Source of the DNA: Mesorhizobium escarrei
GTDB lineage: Bacteria; Pseudomonadota; Alphaproteobacteria; Rhizobiales; Rhizobiaceae
DNA: 64,000 nucleotides
NCBI RefSeq assembly: GCF_935825525.1
Contig: NZ_CAKXZT010000119.1
Coordinates: 1 to 64,000 of the forward strand
Direction: 5' to 3'
This document shows positions 9,362-16,803 of the stretch, piece after piece. The position numbers and the translations under genes were made by a program. The notes under the pieces were generated by a model. That model saw nothing but the letters and a program-made list of their open reading frames with translations. It ran no database searches and had not been told where the DNA came from. Each line of letters opens with the position of its first letter. Position 1 is the first letter of the stretch.

Positions 9362-9479
9362 AACTTTTCTCGAAAAAGACGATCCCTGGAAGCTTTCCGG
9401 CTCGAATTGACTCGACTTGGATCGTCATGCGCAGGGAGTTGCAAGTGACGGTCGCCGGCCGCAAGCGGCCAGCTCTATC

Positions 9480-9515
9480 CATCTGCGGAAAACGGGCCAT
9501 CTGCGGAAAACGGGC
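9480..9515. repeat. 18-bp tandem duplication
   Basis: The unit CATCTGCGGAAAACGGGC occurs twice in direct succession between the DUF1328 gene and the phyR 3' end. It is non-coding; no function is evident. Confidence 0.6.
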
Positions 9516-9563
9516 GATCAGAGGGCTTGTGGAAAGGGGCGCTGAAGCCCGGGCTGCCCGGTC

Positions 9564-10358
9564 CTATGCAGCGGCTTTCGCATGCCGGTCGAAGAACAGC
9601 GCCTGGCTGATCAGGGCCTTGACCATCTCCGGATTGAACGGCTTGGTGACGAGGAAGGCCGGCTCCGGCCGCTCGCCGGTAAGGAGGCGCTCGGGAAAAG
9701 CGGTGATGAAGATCACCGGCACCGGGGTGGAGGACAGGATCTCGTTGACCGCTTCGATGCCCGAGCTGCCGTCGGCAAGCTGGATGTCGGCCAGCACCAT
9801 CTTCGGCCGCGTCTTTGCGAACATCGCCACCGCCTCGGCATGGGTACGCGCCGTTCCGACAACGCGATGGCCCAGGCTCTCGACCATTTGCTCGATGTCC
9901 ATGGCGATCAGCGGCTCGTCCTCGATGATCAGCACATCGGTTGCCACCTGGCGGGAAATCTCGTTGCTGGCCTCGGCAAGAAGCTCGGAGAACTCCTGAT
10001 CGTCGACGTCGAGAATCTCCGCCGCCTCGTCTTCGCTGAAACCTTCGACGGCGACCAGCAGGAAGGCCTGGCGGGGACGGGGTGAGATCGCGTTCAGATT
10101 GGCGGCGGCGCGCTGTTCCCACGCCGACTGCGGGTGTTCCTGCGGAACGCGGATGGCGACCGAGGTGAACAGCCTGGCGAAGACCTTGTAGAGCGCGATG
10201 CGGTCGTTCGACGCGTTCGGAAAGATGTCGACGTCGGCGATGATGGCTTCGAGCATCGCGGCGACCAGCGCGTCGCCACTCTCCTGCGATCCGGAGACGG
10301 CCCGCGAAAAGCGGCGCAGGAACGGCAGGTGTGGAGCGATGGTTGCGGATAGGCTCAT
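9564..10358 (-). CDS. phyR: General stress response regulator PhyR
   Basis: Anti-anti-sigma factor of 264 residues. Residues 1-135 form a degenerate ECF sigma-like domain (FSRAVSGSQESGDALVAAML, SPRPRQAFLLVAVEGFSEDEAAEIL); residues 140-264 are a receiver with acidic pair IIEDEP, phospho-acceptor Asp191 in VLADIQLADGSSG and Lys in VTKPFNPE. When phosphorylated, PhyR family proteins bind NepR and release EcfG. The start at 10358 has GGGAGA upstream, and the resulting length matches the family. It is divergent from nepR-ecfG, the conserved arrangement, and has its own EcfG promoter at 10441-10465, implying positive feedback. Confidence 0.95.
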   Translation of the reverse strand: MSLSATIAPHLPFLRRFSRAVSGSQESGDALVAAMLEAIIADVDIFPNASNDRIALYKVFARLFTSVAIRVPQEHPQSAWEQRAAANLNAISPRPRQAFLLVAVEGFSEDEAAEILDVDDQEFSELLAEASNEISRQVATDVLIIEDEPLIAMDIEQMVESLGHRVVGTARTHAEAVAMFAKTRPKMVLADIQLADGSSGIEAVNEILSSTPVPVIFITAFPERLLTGERPEPAFLVTKPFNPEMVKALISQALFFDRHAKAAA

Positions 10359-10440
10359 GATGGACGTCTCCCTCTGACGTAATTGCATAGGTTGGAGGCC
10401 AAGCTGATGACAAGCCCCGAAAACAAACCCTGAAAACATA

Positions 10441-10465
10441 AACGCCGGCTTTCCGAAAAAGTTCC
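10441..10465 (-). promoter_or_regulatory. EcfG-type promoter of phyR
   Basis: Minus-strand GGAAC (10461-10465), 16-bp spacer, CGTT (10441-10444), about 80 bp upstream of the phyR start codon. Confidence 0.85.
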
Positions 10466-10472
10466 GAGGCTT

Positions 10473-10497
10473 GGAACTAATACAAGAGGAAGGCGTT
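10473..10497 (+). promoter_or_regulatory. EcfG-type promoter of nepR-ecfG
   Basis: Plus-strand GGAAC (10473-10477), 16-bp spacer, CGTT (10494-10497), about 95 bp before nepR. Its -35 box is only 7 bp from the -35 box of the divergent phyR promoter, so the two polymerase sites are back to back. Confidence 0.85.
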
Positions 10498-10593
10498 TGA
10501 GATCGGGACGGGCAACCAGACGAGGGGGCCGCCTGCTTTGCGTCGTATATTGAAGGGCGGCAGGGTACTGGGAACAAAGGGCGAAATGGCGAC

Positions 10594-10791
10594 ATGAGGA
10601 AAGACAACACGGCTGGCGCTGCAACGAACAGGCGCCGGGCTGCTTCCGGCGACCCGCTCGGGCCAAACTCGGAAATCGGCCGCAAACTCAAACAATATTA
10701 CGACGAGCTGGTCTCCGACGCCGTGCCGGATCGCTTTGCCCAATTGCTCAGCCAGTTGGAACAGGCCCAACCTGCACGGAAAAAGGACTGA
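10594..10791 (+). CDS. nepR: Anti-sigma factor NepR
   Basis: Small protein of 65 residues that sequesters EcfG until phosphorylated PhyR binds it. The core GPNSEIGRKLKQYYDELVSD followed by VPDRFAQLLSQLEQA is the conserved two-helix NepR signature. The N terminus is basic and probably unstructured. The gene ends 3 bp before ecfG, so the two are translated from one message. No strong ribosome binding site is visible before the ATG, which may keep its level modest. Position between phyR and ecfG makes the assignment very safe. Confidence 0.93.
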   Translation: MRKDNTAGAATNRRRAASGDPLGPNSEIGRKLKQYYDELVSDAVPDRFAQLLSQLEQAQPARKKD

Positions 10792-10794
10792 GGC

Positions 10795-11346
10795 ATGGCG
10801 GCCGTCTCCCAAAGCTTCAAGACGGATCTGCTCGCCTCGATTCCGAGCCTGCGGGCCTTTGCCGTGTCATTGACGCAAAATGCCGACAAGGCCGACGATC
10901 TGGTGCAGGAAACGCTGGTGAAGGCGTGGGACAAGCATGAAAGCTTCGAGCCGGGCACCAATCTCAAAGCATGGCTGTTCACCATCCTGCGCAACGAATT
11001 CTATTCGCAGATGCGCAAGCGCGGCCGCGAGGTGCAGGATAGCGACGGCATCATGACCGCCAGGCTAGCCGTCCATCCGGCCCAGCACGGCCAGCTTGAC
11101 CTCAAGGATTTTCGGAGCGCGCTCGAGCAATTGCCCGAGGACCAGCGCGAAGCCATCATCCTCATCGGCGCGTCGGGCTTTTCCTACGAGGAAGCCGCCG
11201 AAATTTGCGGCTGTGCGGTCGGAACGATCAAGAGCCGCGTCAGCCGCGCCCGCACGCGGCTGCAGGAAATCCTGAAGATTTCCGGCGATGACGAGTTTGG
11301 CCCGGATGCGATTTCGGCTCAGGTGACGGGGTCGAACGCCGCCTGA
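10795..11346 (+). CDS. ecfG: ECF sigma factor EcfG (RpoE-like general stress sigma)
   Basis: Sigma factor of 183 residues directing RNA polymerase to GGAAC-N16/17-CGTT promoters. Region 2 shows LRAFAVSLTQNADKADDLVQETLVKAW and NLKAWLFTILRNEFYSQMRK; region 4 shows LPEDQREAIILIGASGFSYEEAAEI and GTIKSRVSRARTRLQEIL. The short C-terminal extension is family typical. It is co-transcribed with nepR from an EcfG promoter, so it is autoregulated. Nine matching promoter motifs are found within roughly 9 kb around the gene. Confidence 0.95.
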   Translation: MAAVSQSFKTDLLASIPSLRAFAVSLTQNADKADDLVQETLVKAWDKHESFEPGTNLKAWLFTILRNEFYSQMRKRGREVQDSDGIMTARLAVHPAQHGQLDLKDFRSALEQLPEDQREAIILIGASGFSYEEAAEICGCAVGTIKSRVSRARTRLQEILKISGDDEFGPDAISAQVTGSNAA

Positions 11347-11398
11347 ATACGGATCACCGGCAATGTGGGACCGTGTAGTGGGCTCCGGTTTCAGGACA

Positions 11399-11779
11399 TC
11401 AAACAACAGGTCCGCGCCCGCACGCCGACGCCACTGCCTCCACGAGATCGTCTCCCGAATAGGGTTTGGTGACCAATCTGACATCCGGAAACGCCACCTT
11501 GATTTCGTCCATGTCGGAATAGCCCGAGGCGAAGACGAAAGGCACGCCCGATTCGCGCAGCCGCGAAGCGAAATCGAGTGTCGAAGTGCCGCCCAGCATG
11601 AGGTCGACGATGGCCGCGTCGAATCGCGAGGCAATGCTCTGCCGATCGATCTCAGCCAGATTGCGGGCGATGACCACATCGCCGGCGCCATAGTCGCGGC
11701 AAAGCTGCTCGACATCCATGGCGATCAGGAATTCATCCTCCAGAACAAGAATCCGCAATCCGTCCAGCAATCGGGGCAC
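11399..11779 (-). CDS. Stand-alone response regulator receiver
   Basis: Single-domain receiver of about 126 residues: acidic residues in LRILVLEDEFLIAMDVE, phospho-acceptor Asp in AAIVDLMLGGTSTLDFASRL, and Lys in LVTKPYSGDDL. There is no output domain, so it acts by phosphotransfer or protein binding. I favour the GTG at 11779 (VPRLLDGLRILV), which has GGAGA nine bases upstream; the frame is open to an ATG at 11836 without a good site. It lies convergent to ecfG, a common position for single-domain regulators that tune the general stress response; a role there is inferred. Confidence 0.8.
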   Translation of the reverse strand: MPRLLDGLRILVLEDEFLIAMDVEQLCRDYGAGDVVIARNLAEIDRQSIASRFDAAIVDLMLGGTSTLDFASRLRESGVPFVFASGYSDMDEIKVAFPDVRLVTKPYSGDDLVEAVASACGRGPVV

Positions 11780-11852
11780 GTGGCAATGTCTCCGTGGGGC
11801 GCAGGGAACAGGGAGCGCAAGGGATAGAGGAGTCATGATCTCTATTTGGCTT

Positions 11853-11890
11853 CCTGTCATTTAAAGTTATTTCGCATCCTGTCATTTAAA
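11853..11890. repeat. 13-bp direct repeats upstream of the Crp/Fnr gene
   Basis: CCTGTCATTTAAA occurs at 11853-11865 and again at 11878-11890, 25 bp apart. They lie between the divergent receiver gene and the Crp/Fnr-type gene and could be tandem regulator sites. They do not match the TTGAT-N4-ATCAA Fnr consensus. Confidence 0.5.
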
Positions 11891-11982
11891 AAAGACATGC
11901 CGCCGCAGATGGCGGAACCTCGACGCCTGCAGGGCGTTTGCTCTCGCCCTCCGGAAGAGGGCCGCTTCGAAGAGGGATTGAA

Positions 11983-12744
11983 ATGTCTGGCCAGAACGGC
12001 CGTTCCTTGTCCGCCCGCCGGTATTCATGTGAGAACTGCCCACTGCGGCCGTTGCCGGCGTTCCGGGCATTCGAGAAGCAGGAACTCGTCTTCGTCAATG
12101 GGTTCAAGAAGGGCGAACTGACTGTCGACAAGGGCGACACGGTTCTGGTTGAGGGAAGCCACAGTGCCCATCTGTACACAGTGCTGTCGGGTTGGGCTTT
12201 TCGCTACAAATTGCTGCCGGATGGCCGCCGGCAGATTCTGAACTATTCCATGCCAGGCGATCTCATCGGCCTGCAAGGCAGTCTGATGGGCGAAATGCAG
12301 CACTCCGTAGAAGCGCTGTCGCCGATGCTGCTCTGCCTCTTCGAGCGGGAGGCCCTCCCCGAACTCTACCGCAGCCATCCGGGTCTCGCCTACGACATCA
12401 CCTGGATCGCCTCGCGAGAGGAGCGCATGCTCGACGAGAATCTGCTCAGTGTCGGCAGACGCACCGCGCTGGAGCGTGCTGCCTATCTCATCGCCTTCAT
12501 CTCCAGTCGCGGCAGGGCGGTCGGATTGAACGGCAGGACGCCCGTGCAGATTCCGATCACACAGCAGCACCTCGCCGATACGCTCGGCCTGTCGCTGGTC
12601 CACACCAACAAGACGATCCGCAAGCTGATGGACCGCAAGCTTATCTTCTGGCGCGACGGCGGCTGCGAGGTGGTCGACAACGAAAGGCTCAAGGAACTCG
12701 CCCGCTGGGAAGGGTTGAGCGAAGATCGCCGACCGCTGATCTGA
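11983..12744 (+). CDS. Crp/Fnr-family transcriptional regulator
   Basis: Regulator of 253 residues. An N-terminal CENCPLRPL segment (Cys16, Cys19) precedes a cyclic-nucleotide-binding-like beta-roll (GDTVLVEGSHSAHLYTVLSGWAFRY, ILNYSMPGDLIGLQGSL) and a C-terminal winged helix (ITQQHLADTLGLSLVHTNKTIRKL). Only two N-terminal cysteines are present, fewer than in FnrN with its iron-sulfur cluster, so oxygen sensing is uncertain. Start at 11983 is preceded by GAGGGATTGAA. Paired direct repeats lie about 95-130 bp upstream. Proteins of this group near stress genes in rhizobia are common, but targets here are unknown. Confidence 0.85.
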   Translation: MSGQNGRSLSARRYSCENCPLRPLPAFRAFEKQELVFVNGFKKGELTVDKGDTVLVEGSHSAHLYTVLSGWAFRYKLLPDGRRQILNYSMPGDLIGLQGSLMGEMQHSVEALSPMLLCLFEREALPELYRSHPGLAYDITWIASREERMLDENLLSVGRRTALERAAYLIAFISSRGRAVGLNGRTPVQIPITQQHLADTLGLSLVHTNKTIRKLMDRKLIFWRDGGCEVVDNERLKELARWEGLSEDRRPLI

Positions 12745-12815
12745 GCGGCTACCGGAGACGTGCCGGGCTGGACTCGGCTGCGCAAACACCCTTTCATGGG
12801 AGTTGTTCCGATTTC

Positions 12816-12840
12816 GGAACCTTGGGGTGGGTCGAACGTT
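12816..12840 (+). promoter_or_regulatory. EcfG-type promoter
   Basis: GGAAC (12816-12820), 16-bp spacer, CGTT (12837-12840), 30 bp before the DUF883 start codon. Confidence 0.82.
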
Positions 12841-12870
12841 TCGACCCGAGCAAACGCAAGGAGTCAAGCA

Positions 12871-13197
12871 ATGGCGACTGCCGCAGGAAAGTCCCCGAAC
12901 GAAAGCCGGCCGAATTCGGACCTTGAAGACGACATCAGGCAACTGAAAGTCGACATTCAGAAACTCACCGAACAGCTGGCCGAGACCGGCCAACATGGTT
13001 ACGGGGCGGCTCGTCGCGTTGCTGCGGAAGGGGTCGAGCAATTGCGCGCCCAAGGCGAAGCAGCCTTTGAAAATGTGCGCAGCAACGCCAGGGATATCGA
13101 AGCTCAAGTGGTGGCGAGCGTGCGCGAAAAGCCGGTGACGTCGCTGGCAATCGCGGCAGGCGTAGGCTTTCTGTTTGCGCTTCTCGCGCGCCGCTAG
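12871..13197 (+). CDS. DUF883/YqjD-ElaB family protein
   Basis: Protein of 108 residues with a long amphipathic, probably coiled-coil region (DLEDDIRQLKVDIQKLTEQL, then an Ala/Glu-rich helix) and a C-terminal membrane anchor VTSLAIAAGVGFLFALLARR. This is the layout of YqjD/ElaB proteins, which tether ribosomes to the membrane in stationary-phase E. coli; the same role here is unproven. AAGGAG lies 7 bp before the ATG at 12871, and a perfect EcfG promoter is just upstream. The following holin-like gene is 11 bp away, as in yqjD-yqjE. Confidence 0.88.
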   Translation: MATAAGKSPNESRPNSDLEDDIRQLKVDIQKLTEQLAETGQHGYGAARRVAAEGVEQLRAQGEAAFENVRSNARDIEAQVVASVREKPVTSLAIAAGVGFLFALLARR

Positions 13198-13208
13198 TCT
13201 CAGCCCAG

Positions 13209-13673
13209 ATGGGAATGCTGGCATCGTTACTCTCGGGCCTCGCCTCGGGTGAAGCCGTCGCAGCACTGCGCCGCGCGCGCACGGCTGCAACCGTCTATGG
13301 GCTCGCAGCACTTGCAGCACTGTGCGGCCTCGGTTTCCTCGTCGGAGCGGCCTATGTCTCGGTGGCCGGTCGCTACGGGCCGATGGCAGCCTGCCTTGGC
13401 TTCGGGGTCGGCTTCCTGGTGATCGCAGGGCTCCTCCTGCTCGTCCATCAGCTGTCGGCCGGCGCGCGCGCTCGACGCCGGGCGCGGAGGCGCAATGCCG
13501 ATATGAAGGCGGTCGGCATCACGGCGGCGCTCGCCGTGCTGCCGGCGCTACTCAAGGGGAAAGGCGGCCTCGGCACCATACTCGCCCCGGCGATAGCACT
13601 CGCCGCCTACGCCATCTACCGCGAGAACACAAAACCCGATGCCGACGATCCGGATGCCGGCGAAGCGAAATAG
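13209..13673 (+). CDS. Holin-like (YqjE/phage holin superfamily) membrane protein
   Basis: Membrane protein of 154 residues in the putative Actinobacterial Holin-X/YqjE superfamily. Two helices occur at about residues 28-52 and 60-82, a basic stretch RARRRARRRN follows near 90, and two more hydrophobic segments occur at about 100-138. The tail KPDADDPDAGEAK is acidic. It is in an operon with the DUF883 gene and so probably under the same EcfG promoter. Despite the family name there are no lysis or phage genes nearby, so a stress-related envelope role is more likely. Confidence 0.75.
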   Translation: MGMLASLLSGLASGEAVAALRRARTAATVYGLAALAALCGLGFLVGAAYVSVAGRYGPMAACLGFGVGFLVIAGLLLLVHQLSAGARARRRARRRNADMKAVGITAALAVLPALLKGKGGLGTILAPAIALAAYAIYRENTKPDADDPDAGEAK

Positions 13674-13685
13674 CTCGAAGCGGGC

Positions 13686-13748
13686 AATGATCCGAAAACC
13701 GGGTTCCACTTTCCCTGACGCGGACCTTCGAGTCGGGATCAATGCTCG
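13686..13748 (+). repeat. Dispersed intergenic repeat, copy 2
   Basis: This gap matches the reverse complement of 4069-4135 over most of its length (core TGACGCGGACCTTCG). No reading frame is supported in it. Confidence 0.6.
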
Positions 13749-13753
13749 AGCCG

Positions 13754-15268
13754 TCACTTCGCCAGATCTTCCAGCGGCATCGATATTTCGGCGAACACGC
13801 CTTCCGGCCGGAATTCGTGGGTCACTTCACTGGAGATGACCTTGGCCAGGCTGCGGCGGATCAGGATCGAGCCGAAGCCTTGGCGTTCGGGCGAGGCAAC
13901 TTCGGGCCCGCCGCTTTCGCGCCAGGTCAGCACCAGGCGCCGAGCGCCTTTCCGCCCCTGCGCCTTCCAGTCGAGATCGACCTTGCCCGAAGCTGCCGAC
14001 AGCGCTCCGTGTTGCAGCGCGTTGCTGGCCAGTTCATGCAGGATCAGGCCGAGCCCGACTGCCTGGTCGGGCGAAAGCAGCAGATCGGCGCCTGAGATCG
14101 TCATGCGCGGCTGTTCGGCGGTGTCGAACGGCTTGACCTCGATTTGCACGAGTTCGCGAATGCCGATGCCGCGCCACTCGCGGTCCGACAGCAGGCTGTG
14201 GGCGGCGCCCAGCGCCTGAAGCCTGGCGCTGAAGGCGTCGAGGAAATCCCTCGGCTGGCGGGCATGGCGAACTGTCTGCGTCGCCAGCGCCTGCACGGTC
14301 GCCAGCGTGTTCTTGACGCGATGGTTCAGCTCGCGCAGCAACAGCCGCTGCCGCTCATCGCCGAGCTTGCGCTCGGTGACGTCGTAGTTGACCCCGAAGA
14401 TCAGCGTCGGCTTGCCGTCGCCGTCGCGCTCGATGACCCGGCCGCGCGTAGCGAGCCAGCGCGGCGGACTGAGGCCCTTGACGCGGTATTCGCCAAGATA
14501 ATCGTCGCCGCCGCTTAGCGCGTCGCGAAAGCGCGTCTCGGTCTCGTAGACGTCACGCGGGTCGATGGCGGCAAGGATATCGCGCGCCCTCAGCCGGGTC
14601 GAGCGCGGCAGGTCGAACAGCTCGGATAACCGGGCATCGCATTCGATCATGTCGGTATGGATATCCCATGCCCAGCTCGCGAGCGATGCGGCATCGAGCG
14701 CAATGCCGCGCCGCTTTTCCTCCCGTGCCAGCGCCGCTGCGGCGCTGGCGCCGCTGCGGGTGGCGTCCTTCAATGCGAACAGGCTGGCGGCGAGGCTGGC
14801 GAGCGCCGTCAATTGTTCGAGCTGGGCGGCAGACGGCGACCCGCGCGGCTTCCGGTCGAACACGCTGAGCGTGCCTATCCGGGCGCCGGCCACCACAATC
14901 GCCGCACCCGCATAGAAACGGACATGATGCTCGCCAGTGACCAGCGGGCTGGCGTTGAAGCGTGAATCCGTGGTCGCATCGGTCACCACCATCGGCTCGT
15001 CGCCGGCGGCAATGGTGTGGGCGCAGAAAGATGTGTCGGTCGCGGCCTCGGTCTCGTCCAGGCCGACATGGGATTTGTACCATTGCCGTTCGATATCGAG
15101 CAGCGTCACCAGCGCGATAGGCGCTTGCATCGCCGCGGCGGCAAGACCGCTGATATGGTCGAAGTCGGGATCGGCCGCCGTGTCGATTGCATCGAGACTG
15201 TGGAGGACGGCAAGCCGGTCCTGCGCCCTTACCACGCCAAGGACATCGACCGGCAGATTCGGCTTCAT
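13754..15268 (-). CDS. GAF-PAS HWE histidine kinase
   Basis: Soluble kinase of 504 residues. A GAF domain spans about 25-170 (ALVTLLDIERQWYKSHVGLD, FYAGAAIVVAGARIGTLSVFD), a PAS/PAC domain about 190-310 (IALDAASLASWAWDIHTDMI, PTLIFGVNYDVTERKLGDE), then the HWE motif LLRELNHRVKNTLATVQALA with its phospho-acceptor His, and a HATPase region LILHELASNALQHGAL. Start at 15268 (MKPNLPVDVLG) follows an AGGG site; the 100 residues before it are low-complexity frame extension. It is the third HWE/HisKA_2 kinase near phyR and a candidate phosphodonor. The GAF domain shows no clear cofactor signature; the signal is unknown. Confidence 0.85.
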   Translation of the reverse strand: MKPNLPVDVLGVVRAQDRLAVLHSLDAIDTAADPDFDHISGLAAAAMQAPIALVTLLDIERQWYKSHVGLDETEAATDTSFCAHTIAAGDEPMVVTDATTDSRFNASPLVTGEHHVRFYAGAAIVVAGARIGTLSVFDRKPRGSPSAAQLEQLTALASLAASLFALKDATRSGASAAAALAREEKRRGIALDAASLASWAWDIHTDMIECDARLSELFDLPRSTRLRARDILAAIDPRDVYETETRFRDALSGGDDYLGEYRVKGLSPPRWLATRGRVIERDGDGKPTLIFGVNYDVTERKLGDERQRLLLRELNHRVKNTLATVQALATQTVRHARQPRDFLDAFSARLQALGAAHSLLSDREWRGIGIRELVQIEVKPFDTAEQPRMTISGADLLLSPDQAVGLGLILHELASNALQHGALSAASGKVDLDWKAQGRKGARRLVLTWRESGGPEVASPERQGFGSILIRRSLAKVISSEVTHEFRPEGVFAEISMPLEDLAK

Positions 15269-15361
15269 CTCTACCCTGCTATCCACACGGCTTCCCCCCA
15301 CGAAAAAAATGCATCGGCTTGCTGCCATTCGCGCCAGGCCCAGTTGCCTGGCTCTGAAACC

Positions 15362-15386
15362 GGAACCTTCGCCTTGAGGAACCGTT
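15362..15386 (+). promoter_or_regulatory. EcfG-type promoter
   Basis: GGAAC (15362-15366), 16-bp spacer, CGTT (15383-15386), about 75 bp before the small membrane gene at 15462. Confidence 0.75.
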
Positions 15387-15461
15387 ACCCAACCACATTT
15401 TGGCAGCCGCGCCCGCCGGCGCCAACCGACATACCAGCGCCAACCGAAATGGAGGCCGATC

Positions 15462-15662
15462 ATGCCCAGGATCGTTCCTGAAGACAAAGCCCGCCAGGGA
15501 CGCTGGGGGTGGCACACTTTTCGCATCTTGATCGCTGCGCTGCTTTTGGCGTTTATCGCCTGGGGCATCGCGGAGATCTACGGCAACATGATAGACAGGA
15601 CGCCGACAACCGAACAGGGCGAACTCCCCAGGAACGAACAGGGCGAGACACCCAAGGGCTGA
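15462..15662 (+). CDS. Small single-pass membrane protein, stress-controlled
   Basis: Protein of 66 residues, family not recognised. One membrane helix (FRILIAALLLAFIAWGIAEI, residues about 20-40) separates a basic N terminus from a hydrophilic tail with a repeated motif (TEQGELPRNEQGETPKG). GGAGG precedes the ATG with good spacing. A perfect EcfG promoter lies upstream, which argues strongly that this short frame is a real gene of the general stress regulon. Confidence 0.75.
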   Translation: MPRIVPEDKARQGRWGWHTFRILIAALLLAFIAWGIAEIYGNMIDRTPTTEQGELPRNEQGETPKG

Positions 15663-15691
15663 GGCCTTCCGATCGACTATGCCGGGACGCA

Positions 15692-16612
15692 TCACGCGGC
15701 CTTCGCCTGGACAGCGTGCGCCGGAACGAGAACATTCAGCGCGCCAGGATGGATTTCGATCGTGGTTTTGCTTTCAAGCCTGACCAGTTCGCCATCCATG
15801 ACGGCGCGAAGCTTCTTGGCCGCCGAGTGGACTTTCAAAACAACCCGGTCGGCCTGGTGGATTTCGACGTGCTCACTGTTGCGCCATTTGCCGCGCGCCA
15901 CGTCGAAGAGGAACCTGACCAGTTCGCCACGCCGTCGCGCCACCGTGACATAGATGCCAAGCACGCCGCCGGCGGGATTGTCGGCATAGGGCAGATGACC
16001 CTCACCGAACAGATTGTTGGTGATGCCGATGCCGATGGTGCGCGTCACGATCTCGGCTTCGCCGATGATCAGCGTCACCTTCATTGCCGACGGGTTGTTG
16101 ATTGCCGCCCAGGCAGCCTTCACCGAAGCCCGCATCTTTCCCAGCCGCGAGCCAAATTCCATGGTCTGGCGAAGCTGAACCATCCTGGCATGCATGCCGA
16201 TCGAGAATTGATGCACGAATGGCTGGCCGTTGGCGGTCGCTATATCGACTGCAATCACCTCGCCGTCGGCAAAGGATTTCACAGCCGCGTCAAGGGTCTG
16301 TGGGACGCCGAGCCCGCGTGCAAACAGGTTCATCGTGCCAGCCGGTAGAATGGCAAGTGCTTTCTTCCTGCCCATCAACCGAGCCGCCGCGGCCGAAATG
16401 GTGCCATCGCCGCCACCGGCCAGCACAATGTCGACACTGTGCCTGGAAGCGATGCGGTCCAGCGTTGCTACGATGTCCTTGCCGGCAACGATTTCGATAT
16501 CGATGCAGTGACCTGCTGCCTCCAATGTCTGGCGCATTCGGTCGGTGAAGGCGGAGAGATCAATGGTGCGCAGGGTGCCGCCCTCCTGGTTCAGCACCGC
16601 CGCAAATCGCAT
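15692..16612 (-). CDS. Diacylglycerol kinase-family lipid kinase (YegS/DgkB-like)
   Basis: Cytoplasmic or membrane-associated lipid kinase of about 306 residues, DAGK catalytic domain family. The nucleotide-binding signature VDIVLAGGGDGTISAAAARL is followed by LAILPAGTMNLFARGLGVP, both diagnostic, and a C-terminal beta-rich half. Likely phosphorylates diacylglycerol or a sphingoid/lipid substrate; the exact lipid is unknown. Start at 16612 (MRFAAVLNQEGG) has GGAG eight bases upstream and lies downstream of a perfect EcfG promoter at 16683-16707; a start at 16642 is possible, while starts beyond about 16675 would precede transcription. Membership in the stress regulon is inferred from that promoter. 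Confidence 0.88.
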   Translation of the reverse strand: MRFAAVLNQEGGTLRTIDLSAFTDRMRQTLEAAGHCIDIEIVAGKDIVATLDRIASRHSVDIVLAGGGDGTISAAAARLMGRKKALAILPAGTMNLFARGLGVPQTLDAAVKSFADGEVIAVDIATANGQPFVHQFSIGMHARMVQLRQTMEFGSRLGKMRASVKAAWAAINNPSAMKVTLIIGEAEIVTRTIGIGITNNLFGEGHLPYADNPAGGVLGIYVTVARRRGELVRFLFDVARGKWRNSEHVEIHQADRVVLKVHSAAKKLRAVMDGELVRLESKTTIEIHPGALNVLVPAHAVQAKAA

Positions 16613-16682
16613 TCCCCCGCTCCGATTTTTCTTGGCAACCATTGGATGATCATCGGCCGCAACAGACCGAGCCATGGGTCGA

Positions 16683-16707
16683 AACGGGGCGGTTGAAAAA
16701 AAGTTCC
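16683..16707 (-). promoter_or_regulatory. EcfG-type promoter
   Basis: Minus-strand GGAAC (16703-16707), 16-bp spacer, CGTT (16683-16686), about 70 bp before the lipid kinase start. Confidence 0.8.
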
Positions 16708-16803
16708 GCAGCTCTAACGAAAATACAGGAGCCAATCTCGCCCGGCTAAACGCATGATTGAGCGCGATTCGGGTGGTTTTTTCACAACGCTCGCGATGGT
16801 GTC

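Noticed and set aside
11853-11890. Fnr box upstream of the Crp/Fnr gene
   Set aside because: The repeats are direct, not inverted, and do not contain TTGAT-N4-ATCAA.
13209-13673. Phage lysis module (holin)
   Set aside because: No endolysin, spanin or other phage genes; next to a DUF883 gene under a stress promoter, as in yqjD-yqjE.
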